Counted from the first letter of the stretch, positions 1-4,993 are shown. The stretch: DNA of 7,257 nucleotides from an uncultured Clostridia bacterium (GCA_944376035.1 CALWBJ010000083.1:1-7257), one strand, 5' to 3'. A program made the numbers and translations. The notes: a model not told the origin generated them from the letters alone.

Positions 1-112
1 AATAAAAAGCAAAATAATGCATTTAAATCGATAAAAATCTCGATTTAAGAAAAATTCAGTTAAGACCAAGCAGAAGATAAACGCTTAAAGAAAAATTTTA
101 ACTAAAATACAG
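1..112. other. AT-rich non-coding stretch at left edge
   Basis: No gene can be supported here. A frame open from the left edge ends with TAA at 46-48. It could be the last 15 codons of an upstream gene, but the composition is too simple to tell. An inverted repeat, TTAAATCG (23-30) against CGATTTAA (41-48), surrounds a 10-base AT-rich loop. It has no T-run on its + strand 3' side. Read on the minus strand it is followed by moderately T-rich DNA, so it could be a weak leftward terminator. Confidence 0.4.
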
Positions 113-168
113 TAAAGACGCAATTCAGTAAAACTTTTGGTTTTAATGTTTGCGTCTTTATTTTTTTT
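113..168 (+). terminator. Intrinsic terminator of an upstream operon
   Basis: An 11-bp perfect stem pairs TAAAGACGCAA (113-123) with TTGCGTCTTTA (150-160). Inside it is a second short stem, AAAAC (130-134) with GTTTT (140-144). The outer stem is followed directly by eight T residues (161-168). This is the classic Rho-independent layout for rightward transcription, so it probably ends a gene or operon lying left of the window. It would also insulate the ribosomal operon from read-through. The minus-strand side has no comparable T-run, so a bidirectional role is less likely. Confidence 0.85.
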
Positions 169-289
169 GTTATTTAAGTTTTGCAGTAAATCAGACTTAA
201 ATCTTACCGTAAACCTTATCCGGAATATCGCTTTAATATGTACTTTAAAAATCAACCTTATAAAATCTTTGAAAGATTAAAATCGAAAT

Positions 290-318
290 TTAACTGTTAC
301 AGGTATTTGATATATAAT
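290..318 (+). promoter_or_regulatory. Possible weak sigma-A promoter
   Basis: TTAACT (290-295) matches four of six bases of the TTGACA consensus. It lies 17 bp before a perfect TATAAT (313-318), and a TG dinucleotide sits a few bases upstream of that. A start near 325 would yield either a long extra leader for the ribosomal operon or an untranslated RNA. Such matches arise easily in DNA this rich in A and T, so the call is tentative. Confidence 0.3.
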
Positions 319-322
319 TATC

Positions 323-377
323 GCTTAAAGTATTCTGAAATCAGTGCTTAAAATATTCTGATTAACACCTGCTTAAA
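323..377. repeat. Short imperfect direct repeats (GCTTAAA family)
   Basis: Two 16-base units at 323-338 and 346-361 read GCTTAAA(G/A)TATTCTGA and differ at one base, with a 23-bp period. A third partial unit, GCTTAAA, follows at 371-377, and another copy of the heptamer lies at 83-89. AATCAG (339-344) and CTGATT (358-363) also form an inverted pair around the second unit. The role is unknown. Protein binding or chance in AT-rich DNA are both possible. Confidence 0.45.
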
Positions 378-484
378 ACGTGACGTAAGTTAAAAAAATT
401 ATTATAAGGTAAATATAAAGTCTGTTTTGAGTTCGGGTAAAAGGAAAAACTACCGAAAGCAAGGGCGATTCAGTTAAATTCAGC

Positions 485-591
485 AAAAAAGTAAAAAACA
501 AAAAAGATTTTAATAAAATCTCAAAAAAATATGCAAAAAAACGAAAAAAAGTAGAAAATAACTTAAAAAAATTGAAAATATTACCGAAAAA
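485..591. promoter_or_regulatory. Phased A-tracts / UP-element-like region
   Basis: Runs of four to seven A residues recur through this stretch. In the promoter-proximal part they are centred near 526, 538, 547, 557, 568, 577 and 589, roughly every 9-12 bases and so close to one helical turn. They end just before the -35 hexamer at 595. A-tracts in helical phase bend DNA, and A-rich DNA just upstream of -35 can contact the RNA polymerase alpha C-terminal domain as an UP element. Both effects are known from strong ribosomal promoters. Their operation here is inferred from position and spacing. Confidence 0.5.
505..521 (-). repeat. AT-rich inverted repeat, possible minus-strand terminator
   Basis: AGATTTT (505-511) pairs with AAAATCT (515-521) around a 3-base loop. 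Read on the minus strand the hairpin is followed by T-rich DNA (complement of 485-504), which is the shape of a weak intrinsic terminator. No minus-strand gene that would need it is visible. The arms are nearly all A-T pairs in an A-rich tract, so chance is a real alternative. Confidence 0.25.
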
Positions 592-594
592 CGT

Positions 595-624
595 TTGACA
601 ACCCCTTGTGCCTTACGATATAAT
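595..624 (+). promoter_or_regulatory. Main promoter of the S10 operon
   Basis: A perfect -35 TTGACA (595-600) and a perfect -10 TATAAT (619-624) are separated by 18 bp, giving a start near 629-632. No extended -10 TG is present. This is the best promoter in the window. A-tracts adjoin it upstream, and the operon leader and rpsJ lie downstream. Consensus hexamers with A-rich upstream DNA fit the strong housekeeping sigma-A promoters expected for ribosomal protein operons. Confidence 0.9.
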
Positions 625-650
625 GTTTAGGCTGTGTAATCTGGGTTGAG

Positions 651-695
651 ACGGGAAGTTACTTAATTCGCCTGACAGCGAAAGATAATTTCCGT
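651..695 (+). promoter_or_regulatory. Leader hairpin 1
   Basis: ACGGGAA (651-657) pairs with TTTCCGT (689-695), including one G-U. Next come TTA (659-661) with TAA (686-688), an internal loop of five and three bases, then TTCGC (667-671) with GCGAA (678-682) around a 6-base loop. A long, interrupted stem of this kind is typical of protein-binding leader elements. The ligand is unknown. Confidence 0.5.
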
Positions 696-734
696 TGACA
701 AGTGTGGGGGCTTGACCCCTGCGACTAACTTCAA
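695..734 (+). promoter_or_regulatory. Leader hairpin 2 (possible anti-antiterminator)
   Basis: The core stem pairs 704-710 with 716-722 around the loop CTTGA. It includes four consecutive G-C pairs (707-710 with 716-719) and two wobble pairs. It continues through AAGT (700-703) with ACTT (728-731) and TTG (695-697) with CAA (732-734), with bulges at 723-727 and 698-699. Its right arm contains the CTGCGA needed for the alternative pairing at 719-760, so the two structures exclude each other. Confidence 0.5.
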
Positions 735-760
735 ATCGAATTTAGTAAAGTCATTCGCAG
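719..760 (+). promoter_or_regulatory. Candidate antiterminator pairing
   Basis: CTGCGA (719-724) is perfectly complementary to TCGCAG (755-760). Inside, CTAA (725-728) can pair with TTAG (742-745), and AAAT (733-736) with ATTT (740-743) is a further option that competes for some of the same bases. The 3' arm covers half of the left arm of the terminator stem, so this fold would block termination. A 6-bp match alone is expected by chance in a leader of this length; the support comes from its position. Confidence 0.4.
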
Positions 761-798
761 CGACTTAAAAAAGTTAAGTATCGGCGGATGATTTTTTT
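751..798 (+). terminator. Attenuator: intrinsic terminator inside the S10 leader
   Basis: Bases 751-758 (TCATTCGC) pair with 784-791 (GCGGATGA shape, one T-G wobble). Then CG (761-762) pairs with CG (782-783) and ACTTAA (763-768) with TTAAGT (774-779) around a 5-base loop. Small bulges lie at 759-760 and 780-781. Seven T residues (792-798) follow the last stem pair at once. This is a well-formed Rho-independent terminator. It lies about 165 nt after the promoter start and about 68 nt before rpsJ, so it most likely attenuates the operon. Confidence 0.82.
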
Positions 799-866
799 AT
801 TTACTTAAACTCGACACACACGGCAGGGTTTACAGCAATAGAAAAGTTAGGTAAAGGAGCAAAAAA

Positions 867-1166
867 ATGGCAAGTCAGAAAATCAGAATCAAACTCATGT
901 CTTACGACACTGAAATGCTCGACCAGGCTGCGGCGAGAATAGTCGAGACCATGAAAAAATCGGGCGCGAAAATAAGCGGACCCATTCCGCTTCCCACCGA
1001 AAAAGAAGTGGTTACGATTCTTCGTTCCCCGCATAAATACAAGGATTCGAGAGAACAGTTCGAAATAAGAACGCACAAAAGGCTTATAGATATTTATTCT
1101 CCCAACGTAAAACTGCTCGACAGTATTCATCTGCCCGCAGGCGTGGACATAAAGATAAAACTCTAA
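867..1166 (+). CDS. rpsJ: 30S ribosomal protein S10 (NusE)
   Basis: S10 is a small-subunit head protein that also serves as NusE, partnering NusB in antitermination complexes on rRNA operons. The 99-residue product carries the family signature GPIPLPT (38-44) and the HKYKDSREQFEIRTHKR block (56-72). The C-terminal PAGVDIKIKL matches the family end. The start has AAAGGAG at 853-859, 7 nt upstream, and an in-frame TAA at 852-854 excludes a longer product. Family members are usually about 102 residues. Here the segment before PAGVD reads LLDSIHL where relatives have a form like VDALMRLDL, an apparent loss of about three residues in the helix-to-strand turn. It is the first gene of the operon, downstream of an attenuator, and is followed by a 43-nt gap to rplC, the largest in the operon. 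Confidence 0.98.
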   Translation: MASQKIRIKLMSYDTEMLDQAAARIVETMKKSGAKISGPIPLPTEKEVVTILRSPHKYKDSREQFEIRTHKRLIDIYSPNVKLLDSIHLPAGVDIKIKL

Positions 1167-1209
1167 AAAGCGTAAAACATTATATATATATCGGAGGTGA
1201 ACTTTATCT
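1167..1209 (+). other. rpsJ-rplC spacer with TA run and strong SD
   Basis: This 43-nt spacer is the longest gap in the gene cluster. It holds an alternating TATATATATA run (1181-1190) directly before the Shine-Dalgarno GGAGGTGA (1193-1200), which is 9 nt from the rplC ATG. Unstructured A/U-rich RNA beside a strong SD would favour independent ribosome entry at rplC. No convincing -35 hexamer accompanies the TA run, so I do not call an internal promoter. Confidence 0.5.
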
Positions 1210-1842
1210 ATGAATAAAGCAATCATTGGAAGAAAGTTGGGAATGACGCAGTTATTTTCCCAGGACGGCAAGGTAATCCCCGTAACGGTTATAGAAGCGG
1301 GTCCATGTCCGGTAGTACAGGTCAAAACAACAGAGAGAGACGGCTATGCGGCTGTTAAACTCGGTTTCGACCGTGTGGACGAAAAGAAACTCAATAAGCC
1401 CGACGCAGGTCTCTTCAAAAAGGCAGGCGTTCCCGCGCAGAAGGTTCTTAAAGAGTTCAGACTGGATAACGCTGAGGCTATGGAAGTCGGTTCGGTTATA
1501 ACCTGCGAGACTTTCCAGGCAGGGGACAAGATCGATGTTTCCGGCGTTACCAAGGGACACGGATTTACCGGTGTTATCAAGAGATGGAACAACCACAGAC
1601 TTAAAGAGACTCACGGCGTAGGCCCCGTACACAGAGAGGTCGGCTCCATGGGCGCGAACAGTTCTCCGTCCAGAGTTTTCAAAGGTAAGAAGATGCCCGG
1701 TCAGTACGGTCACGAAAACGTAACCATACTTAACCTCGAAGTCGTAAAAGTGGACAAGGAGAGAACCGTACTTTCAGTCAAAGGCCCGGCTCCCGGTCCG
1801 GTAAAAGGCATCGTCACTATCCGAAACACCGTTAAAGCGTAA
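1210..1842 (+). CDS. rplC: 50S ribosomal protein L3
   Basis: L3 is an early-assembling large-subunit protein whose long loop reaches toward the peptidyl transferase centre. The 210-residue product begins MNKAIIGRKLGMTQLF, as usual for bacterial L3. It carries the central loop THGVGPVHREVGSMG (134-148) and SPSRVFKGKKMPGQYGH (152-168). Length fits the family (about 209). At the position equivalent to E. coli Gln150, the PrmB methylation site, I align Ser151, so that modification is not expected. This alignment was made by eye. The start follows GGAGGTGA by 9 nt, and an in-frame TGA at 1198-1200 rules out extension. Its TAA at 1840-1842 is part of the next gene's AAGGAG. Confidence 0.98.
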   Translation: MNKAIIGRKLGMTQLFSQDGKVIPVTVIEAGPCPVVQVKTTERDGYAAVKLGFDRVDEKKLNKPDAGLFKKAGVPAQKVLKEFRLDNAEAMEVGSVITCETFQAGDKIDVSGVTKGHGFTGVIKRWNNHRLKETHGVGPVHREVGSMGANSSPSRVFKGKKMPGQYGHENVTILNLEVVKVDKERTVLSVKGPAPGPVKGIVTIRNTVKA

Positions 1843-1853
1843 GGAGAAAGATT

Positions 1854-2480
1854 ATGCCAAGTGTAAAATTATACAATATGAAAGCGAGCGAAGTGGGTAA
1901 TCTCGAATTATCGGACGCTTTGTTCGGAGCCGAGTACAACGAGTCGGCTATTCATCAGGCTGTTGTAGCAAGGCTTGCTAACGAAAGACAGGGCACAAAG
2001 AGTACCCTTACCCGCAGCGAAGTACGTGGCGGCGGCGCTAAACCGTGGAGACAGAAAGGCACGGGTCGCGCAAGACAGGGTTCTATAAGAAGTCCTCAAT
2101 GGGTTAAAGGCGGCGTGGTTTTCGCTCCCAAATCCAGAGATTTTTCCAAGAAACTCAATGCAAAGGCAAAACAGGTCGCGCTGTTTTCCGCTCTTTCGCA
2201 GAAGGTCAGGGACAATGAAGTTATATTCATTGACGAAATAAAAGTTTCCGCTCCCAAGACCAAGGAAATGGCGGCGTTCCTCAAAGCCTTCAAATTTGAT
2301 AAAACCGTTCTTCTGGTTATGGATAACAGCGACGAGGCTGTTTTAAGAGCGTGCGCTAATATTCCGGAAATAAGCACCATACCTGCAAGCGCAATCAATA
2401 CTTACGACGTGGTTAAAAATGCTAAAATCGTTATTTCCAAACAGGCTGCACAGCAAATCGAGGAGGTCTACGGAGAATAA
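1854..2480 (+). CDS. rplD: 50S ribosomal protein L4
   Basis: L4 is a large-subunit protein whose extended loop lines the nascent-peptide exit tunnel. In E. coli it also represses its own S10 operon by acting on the leader, which makes it the first candidate regulator of the attenuator at 751-798 here. The 208-residue product has the conserved loop with GGGAKPW (59-65) and RQKGTGRARQG (66-76), followed by SPQW and GGVVF. The C-terminal Rossmann-like part includes TVLLVMD (151-157). Length is typical (about 200-207). AAGGAG at 1841-1846 lies 7 nt from ATG and includes the end of the rplC stop codon. The gene's own TAA shares its last A with the rplW ATG. Confidence 0.98.
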   Translation: MPSVKLYNMKASEVGNLELSDALFGAEYNESAIHQAVVARLANERQGTKSTLTRSEVRGGGAKPWRQKGTGRARQGSIRSPQWVKGGVVFAPKSRDFSKKLNAKAKQVALFSALSQKVRDNEVIFIDEIKVSAPKTKEMAAFLKAFKFDKTVLLVMDNSDEAVLRACANIPEISTIPASAINTYDVVKNAKIVISKQAAQQIEEVYGE

Positions 2481-2770
2481 TGAACGCACATGATATCATA
2501 ATAAAACCCATACTCTCCGAAAAGAGTTATGCGGGCATCAAAGATAAAAAATACGTCTTTGTAGTAGCGAAAAACGCAAACAAAACCGAGATAAAACTTG
2601 CGATAGAAGAAATTTTCGGCGTTAAGGTCGAAAAAGTCAATACCGCAATCGTCGGCGGAAAGTTGAAAAGACAGGGTAAGTACGAGGGCTATACCCCCGA
2701 TTACAAAAAAGCCATGGTTCAACTTAAAAAAGACAGTAAGTCCATCGAATTCTTCGATTCGCTGTCCTAA
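2480..2770 (+). CDS. rplW: 50S ribosomal protein L23
   Basis: L23 sits at the exit of the nascent-peptide tunnel and forms the docking site for trigger factor and signal recognition particle. The 96-residue product opens with the usual HDIIIKPILSEKS (4-16). The Glu of SEK (residue 14) corresponds to the trigger factor contact Glu18 of E. coli by eye. The rest follows the family, with IFGVKVEKVNT (45-55) and YTPDYKKA (71-78). The ATG overlaps the rplD stop as TAATG, so translation is probably coupled. Two SD-like motifs lie inside rplD: AGGAGGT (2461-2467, 12 nt away) and CGGAG (2471-2475, 4 nt away). Neither has ideal spacing, which fits dependence on arriving ribosomes. Confidence 0.97.
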   Translation: MNAHDIIIKPILSEKSYAGIKDKKYVFVVAKNANKTEIKLAIEEIFGVKVEKVNTAIVGGKLKRQGKYEGYTPDYKKAMVQLKKDSKSIEFFDSLS

Positions 2771-2793
2771 TTCTTAAACGGAGGAACATTAAA

Positions 2794-3621
2794 ATGGCGA
2801 TAAAGAGATATAAACCGACTTCGTCCGCACGTCGTCTGATGACGGTGAGCGCTTATGACGAAATAACCGCCAAGAAACCCGAAAGGTCTTTGATAGAAGA
2901 TCAGAGAAAGAGCGGCGGAAGAAACTCCCAGGGTAAGATAACCGTCCGTCATATCGGCGGCGGTAACAGAAGAAAATACCGTATAATAGATTTTAAGAGA
3001 AATAAAGACGGCATACCCGCAGTAGTAAAGAGCATAGAGTACGATCCCAACCGCAGTGCCAACATCGCGCTCCTCTATTATGTAGACGGAACAAAGACTT
3101 ATATTCTTGCTCCTGTCGGACTTAAAGTGGGCGATAAGGTCGTAAGCGGCGCGGATGCCGATATAAAAGCCGGAAATGCTCTGCAACTTAAAGACATTCC
3201 CGTCGGTACCATGGTTCACAACATCGAAATGCAGCCCGGTAAAGGCGGTCAGATAGCAAGAGCCGCGGGCATGAGCGCGCAGATCATGGCGAGAGACGAA
3301 AAATACGTTACCCTTAAAATGCCGAGCGGCGAAATGAGATACATTCTCGCAACCTGCAAGGCGACTATCGGACAGGTAGGTAACTTAGAACACGAAATCA
3401 TCAGGATAGGTAAGGCAGGTAAGACCAGATATCTTGGTATACGTCCGACCGTCCGCGGTGTGGTTATGAACCCGTGTGATCACCCCCACGGCGGTGGTGA
3501 AGGTAAATCGCCTGTCGGTATGCCCGGGACCGTTACTCCTTGGGGTAAACCTGCTCTCGGTTACAAGACCAGGAAACATAAGAAGGCTTCCGGTAAACTT
3601 ATCATTACAAGGATAAATTAA
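2794..3621 (+). CDS. rplB: 50S ribosomal protein L2
   Basis: L2 is one of the most conserved ribosomal proteins and is needed for subunit association and peptidyl transferase activity. The 275-residue product matches the family length. It has GGGNRRKYR (55-63), the RNA-binding SH3-like core, and the diagnostic HPHGGGEG (230-237), whose first His corresponds to E. coli His229. The basic end (TRKHKKASGKLIITRIN) is also typical. GGAGGA at 2780-2785 sits 8 nt before ATG in a 23-nt gap after rplW, so this gene has an independent ribosome binding site. Its TAA is fused to the SD of rpsS. Confidence 0.99.
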   Translation: MAIKRYKPTSSARRLMTVSAYDEITAKKPERSLIEDQRKSGGRNSQGKITVRHIGGGNRRKYRIIDFKRNKDGIPAVVKSIEYDPNRSANIALLYYVDGTKTYILAPVGLKVGDKVVSGADADIKAGNALQLKDIPVGTMVHNIEMQPGKGGQIARAAGMSAQIMARDEKYVTLKMPSGEMRYILATCKATIGQVGNLEHEIIRIGKAGKTRYLGIRPTVRGVVMNPCDHPHGGGEGKSPVGMPGTVTPWGKPALGYKTRKHKKASGKLIITRIN

Positions 3622-3631
3622 GGAGAACGAG

Positions 3632-3913
3632 ATGAGTAAAAAAGTAAAAAAAGGTCCTTATGTAGAACCTAAACTCTTGAAGAGAATAGAAGAATTAAAC
3701 GAAAAGAATGAAAAGAAAGTTTTGAAGACCTGGTCGAGATCGTCTACGATTTTTCCGCAGATGGTAGGGCACACGATTGCCGTATACGACGGAAGAAAAC
3801 ACGTTCCCGTGTATGTAACCGAAGATATGGTAGGTTGCAAACTCGGCGAGTTTGCGCCGACCAGAACCTTTAAGGGCCACGGCGGTTCGGAAAAGACAAC
3901 CGGGGCGAGATAG
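3632..3913 (+). CDS. rpsS: 30S ribosomal protein S19
   Basis: S19 lies in the head of the small subunit and, with S13, approaches the A-site tRNA and the intersubunit bridge. The 93-residue product shows the family blocks KKGPYV (6-11), TWSRSSTIFPQMVGHTIAVY (33-52), HVPVYVTEDMVG (57-68) and LGEFAPTRTFKGHGG (71-85). Length is typical (about 92). AAGGAG formed with the rplB stop lies 6 nt before ATG. This is the 10-nt version of the compact junction seen through the operon, so translation is probably coupled to L2. Confidence 0.98.
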   Translation: MSKKVKKGPYVEPKLLKRIEELNEKNEKKVLKTWSRSSTIFPQMVGHTIAVYDGRKHVPVYVTEDMVGCKLGEFAPTRTFKGHGGSEKTTGAR

Positions 3914-3924
3914 GAGGCTGTAAT

Positions 3925-4311
3925 ATGGCTAAGAGAATGAAAGAAAAAACCGCGAGAATCGCGGAAAATAAAGACAGGCGTCCGAAAGCGGTTGCGAAAC
4001 ATGTCAGAATTTCTCCTTATAAGGTAAGAATCGTTCTTGACATTATCAGAGGAAAGGGTTACAGAGAGGCTGTGGCCATTCTGGAAAACACCCCCAAATC
4101 TGCAAGCGAACCGGTTAAAAAAGTTCTTATGTCCGCAGCGGCGAATGCAGAGCACAATCTCGGTCTTTCGAGAGACAATCTGTTCGTAGCGGCTTGTTAT
4201 GCCGACCAGGGTCCGACTCTTAAAAGAGTTATGCCCAGAGCGCAGGGCAGAGCGTTCAGAATTTTGAAACGTACCAGCCACATCACGGTTGTGCTGGACG
4301 CTAAGGCTTAG
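3925..4311 (+). CDS. rplV: 50S ribosomal protein L22, N-terminally extended
   Basis: L22 binds 23S rRNA, and its beta-hairpin lines the exit tunnel next to L4. The conserved domain runs from about residue 22 (AVAKHVRISPYKVRIVLDII) through MSAAANAEHN (69-78) to the hairpin GPTLKRVMPRAQGRA (96-110) and the closing TSHITVVL (117-124). The 128-residue product is longer than the usual 110-115. The excess is a basic N-terminal segment of about 20 residues rich in Lys, Arg and Glu. The chosen ATG has AGGAGG (3912-3917) 7 nt upstream, fused to the rpsS TAG, so the extension is probably real. Similar extensions occur in some Clostridia, as far as I recall. Confidence 0.97.
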   Translation: MAKRMKEKTARIAENKDRRPKAVAKHVRISPYKVRIVLDIIRGKGYREAVAILENTPKSASEPVKKVLMSAAANAEHNLGLSRDNLFVAACYADQGPTLKRVMPRAQGRAFRILKRTSHITVVLDAKA

Positions 4312-4322
4312 GAGGATGGATT

Positions 4323-4991
4323 ATGGGTCAGAAAGTTAATCCGCACGGTTTAAGAGTAGGAATTATAAAAGATTGGGATACGCAGTGGTTTGCGGATAAA
4401 AAAGATTTCGCCGCGAACATCAAAGAAGACTACGATATCCGTACAGCCCTCAAAAAGAAATATTTTCAGGCGGCTATTTCCAAGATAGTTATCGAAAGGG
4501 CTGCTCTCAAAATAACAATAACCATATTTACCGCTCGTCCCGGTGTGCTTATCGGCAAACAGGGCAGCGAAATTGAGGTAATCAAGAAAACCGTTGCTAA
4601 AATATGCAAGGGCAAACAGATATCCATCAATATTTCCGAGGTTAAGAAACCCGACGCTGACGCGCAACTCGTCGCTGAAAGCATCGCGTCTCAACTCGAA
4701 AAGCGTGTATCGTTCAGAAGAGCGATGAAACAGGCTATATCAAGGAGCATGAGAAGCGGAATAAAGGGTATAAAAGTCAGCGTCAGCGGCAGACTAGACG
4801 GCGCGGAAATAGCGCGCAGCGAAAGTTATCACGAAGGTTCAATACCCCTTCAGACGCTCAGGGCTGACATAGAATACGGCCTCGCCGAGGCACACACCAC
4901 TTTCGGTGTTATAGGAATCAAATGCTGGATATACAAGGGCGAGATAATAGGCGCTCCCAAAAAGAAAACTGTTGAAGGAGGCGAAGCGTAA
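4323..4991 (+). CDS. rpsC: 30S ribosomal protein S3
   Basis: S3 sits at the mRNA entry site and, with S4 and S5, forms the ribosomal helicase. The 222-residue product begins MGQKVNPHGLRVGII and has a KH type 2 domain. Its GxxG loop is GKQG at 78-81, in VLIGKQGSEIEVIKK. The C-terminal domain includes SFRRAMKQAI (130-139) with the Arg132, Arg133 and Lys136 typical of the helicase surface. The end has GVIGIKCWIYKGEI (195-208). Length is typical. AGGAGG (4310-4315) is built on the rplV TAG, 7 nt before ATG. An ATG at 4316 is out of frame. The last codons hold the SD of rplP. Confidence 0.98.
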   Translation: MGQKVNPHGLRVGIIKDWDTQWFADKKDFAANIKEDYDIRTALKKKYFQAAISKIVIERAALKITITIFTARPGVLIGKQGSEIEVIKKTVAKICKGKQISINISEVKKPDADAQLVAESIASQLEKRVSFRRAMKQAISRSMRSGIKGIKVSVSGRLDGAEIARSESYHEGSIPLQTLRADIEYGLAEAHTTFGVIGIKCWIYKGEIIGAPKKKTVEGGEA

Positions 4992-4993
4992 TT

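Larger units (their letters stand above)
169..594. other. AT-rich intergenic region without a gene
   Basis: This stretch of over 400 bases holds no convincing coding region: the longest ATG frames lack a ribosome binding site and follow the AT bias. It contains the promoter-like pair, the repeats and the A-tracts listed separately. It also holds a short bulged hairpin, TTCGG plus TA (432-439) against TACCGAA (451-457), inside a locally less AT-rich patch at about 425-470. I recognise no tRNA, riboswitch or known small RNA here. Confidence 0.6.
631..866 (+). promoter_or_regulatory. S10 operon leader with attenuator architecture
   Basis: The untranslated leader is about 236 nt from the predicted start to the rpsJ ATG. 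In order it holds a hairpin at 651-695, a G/C-anchored hairpin at 695-734, a possible antiterminator at 719-760, an intrinsic terminator at 751-798 and the rpsJ Shine-Dalgarno AAAGGAG (853-859, 7 nt before ATG). A terminator inside the leader implies that most or part of transcription can stop at about 165 nt. In E. coli, L4 represses its operon by premature termination in the S10 leader. L4 is encoded here too and is the obvious candidate ligand, but I cannot identify a known L4-binding motif. The terminated transcript might instead be a separate small RNA. Confidence 0.7.

Noticed and set aside
146..280. 44-codon plus-strand ORF with a hydrophobic start
   Set aside because: It begins inside the terminator stem, its hydrophobic residues come from the T-run, and there is no Shine-Dalgarno.
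238..351. 37-codon plus-strand ORF
   Set aside because: No Shine-Dalgarno, composition follows AT richness, and a run of this length is not surprising in such DNA.
427..477. Possible tiny basic peptide starting at TTG
   Set aside because: No ribosome binding site and only 16 codons; the frame contains no other plausible start.
695..717. Second perfect TTGACA (695-700) and TTGACC (712-717) as promoters inside the leader
   Set aside because: No acceptable -10 hexamer lies 16-19 bp downstream of either; the bases fit hairpin 2 better.
631..798. The terminated transcript as a known RNA (6S, SRP RNA, T-box or a common riboswitch)
   Set aside because: I see no closing end-to-end stem of 6S RNA, no SRP Alu or domain IV signature and no T-box sequence. 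A leader role fits better, though an unknown small RNA cannot be excluded.
788..808. Six-codon leader peptide (ATG at 788) for ribosome-mediated attenuation
   Set aside because: No Shine-Dalgarno, and it lies after the terminator stem begins, so its translation could not control folding in the usual way.
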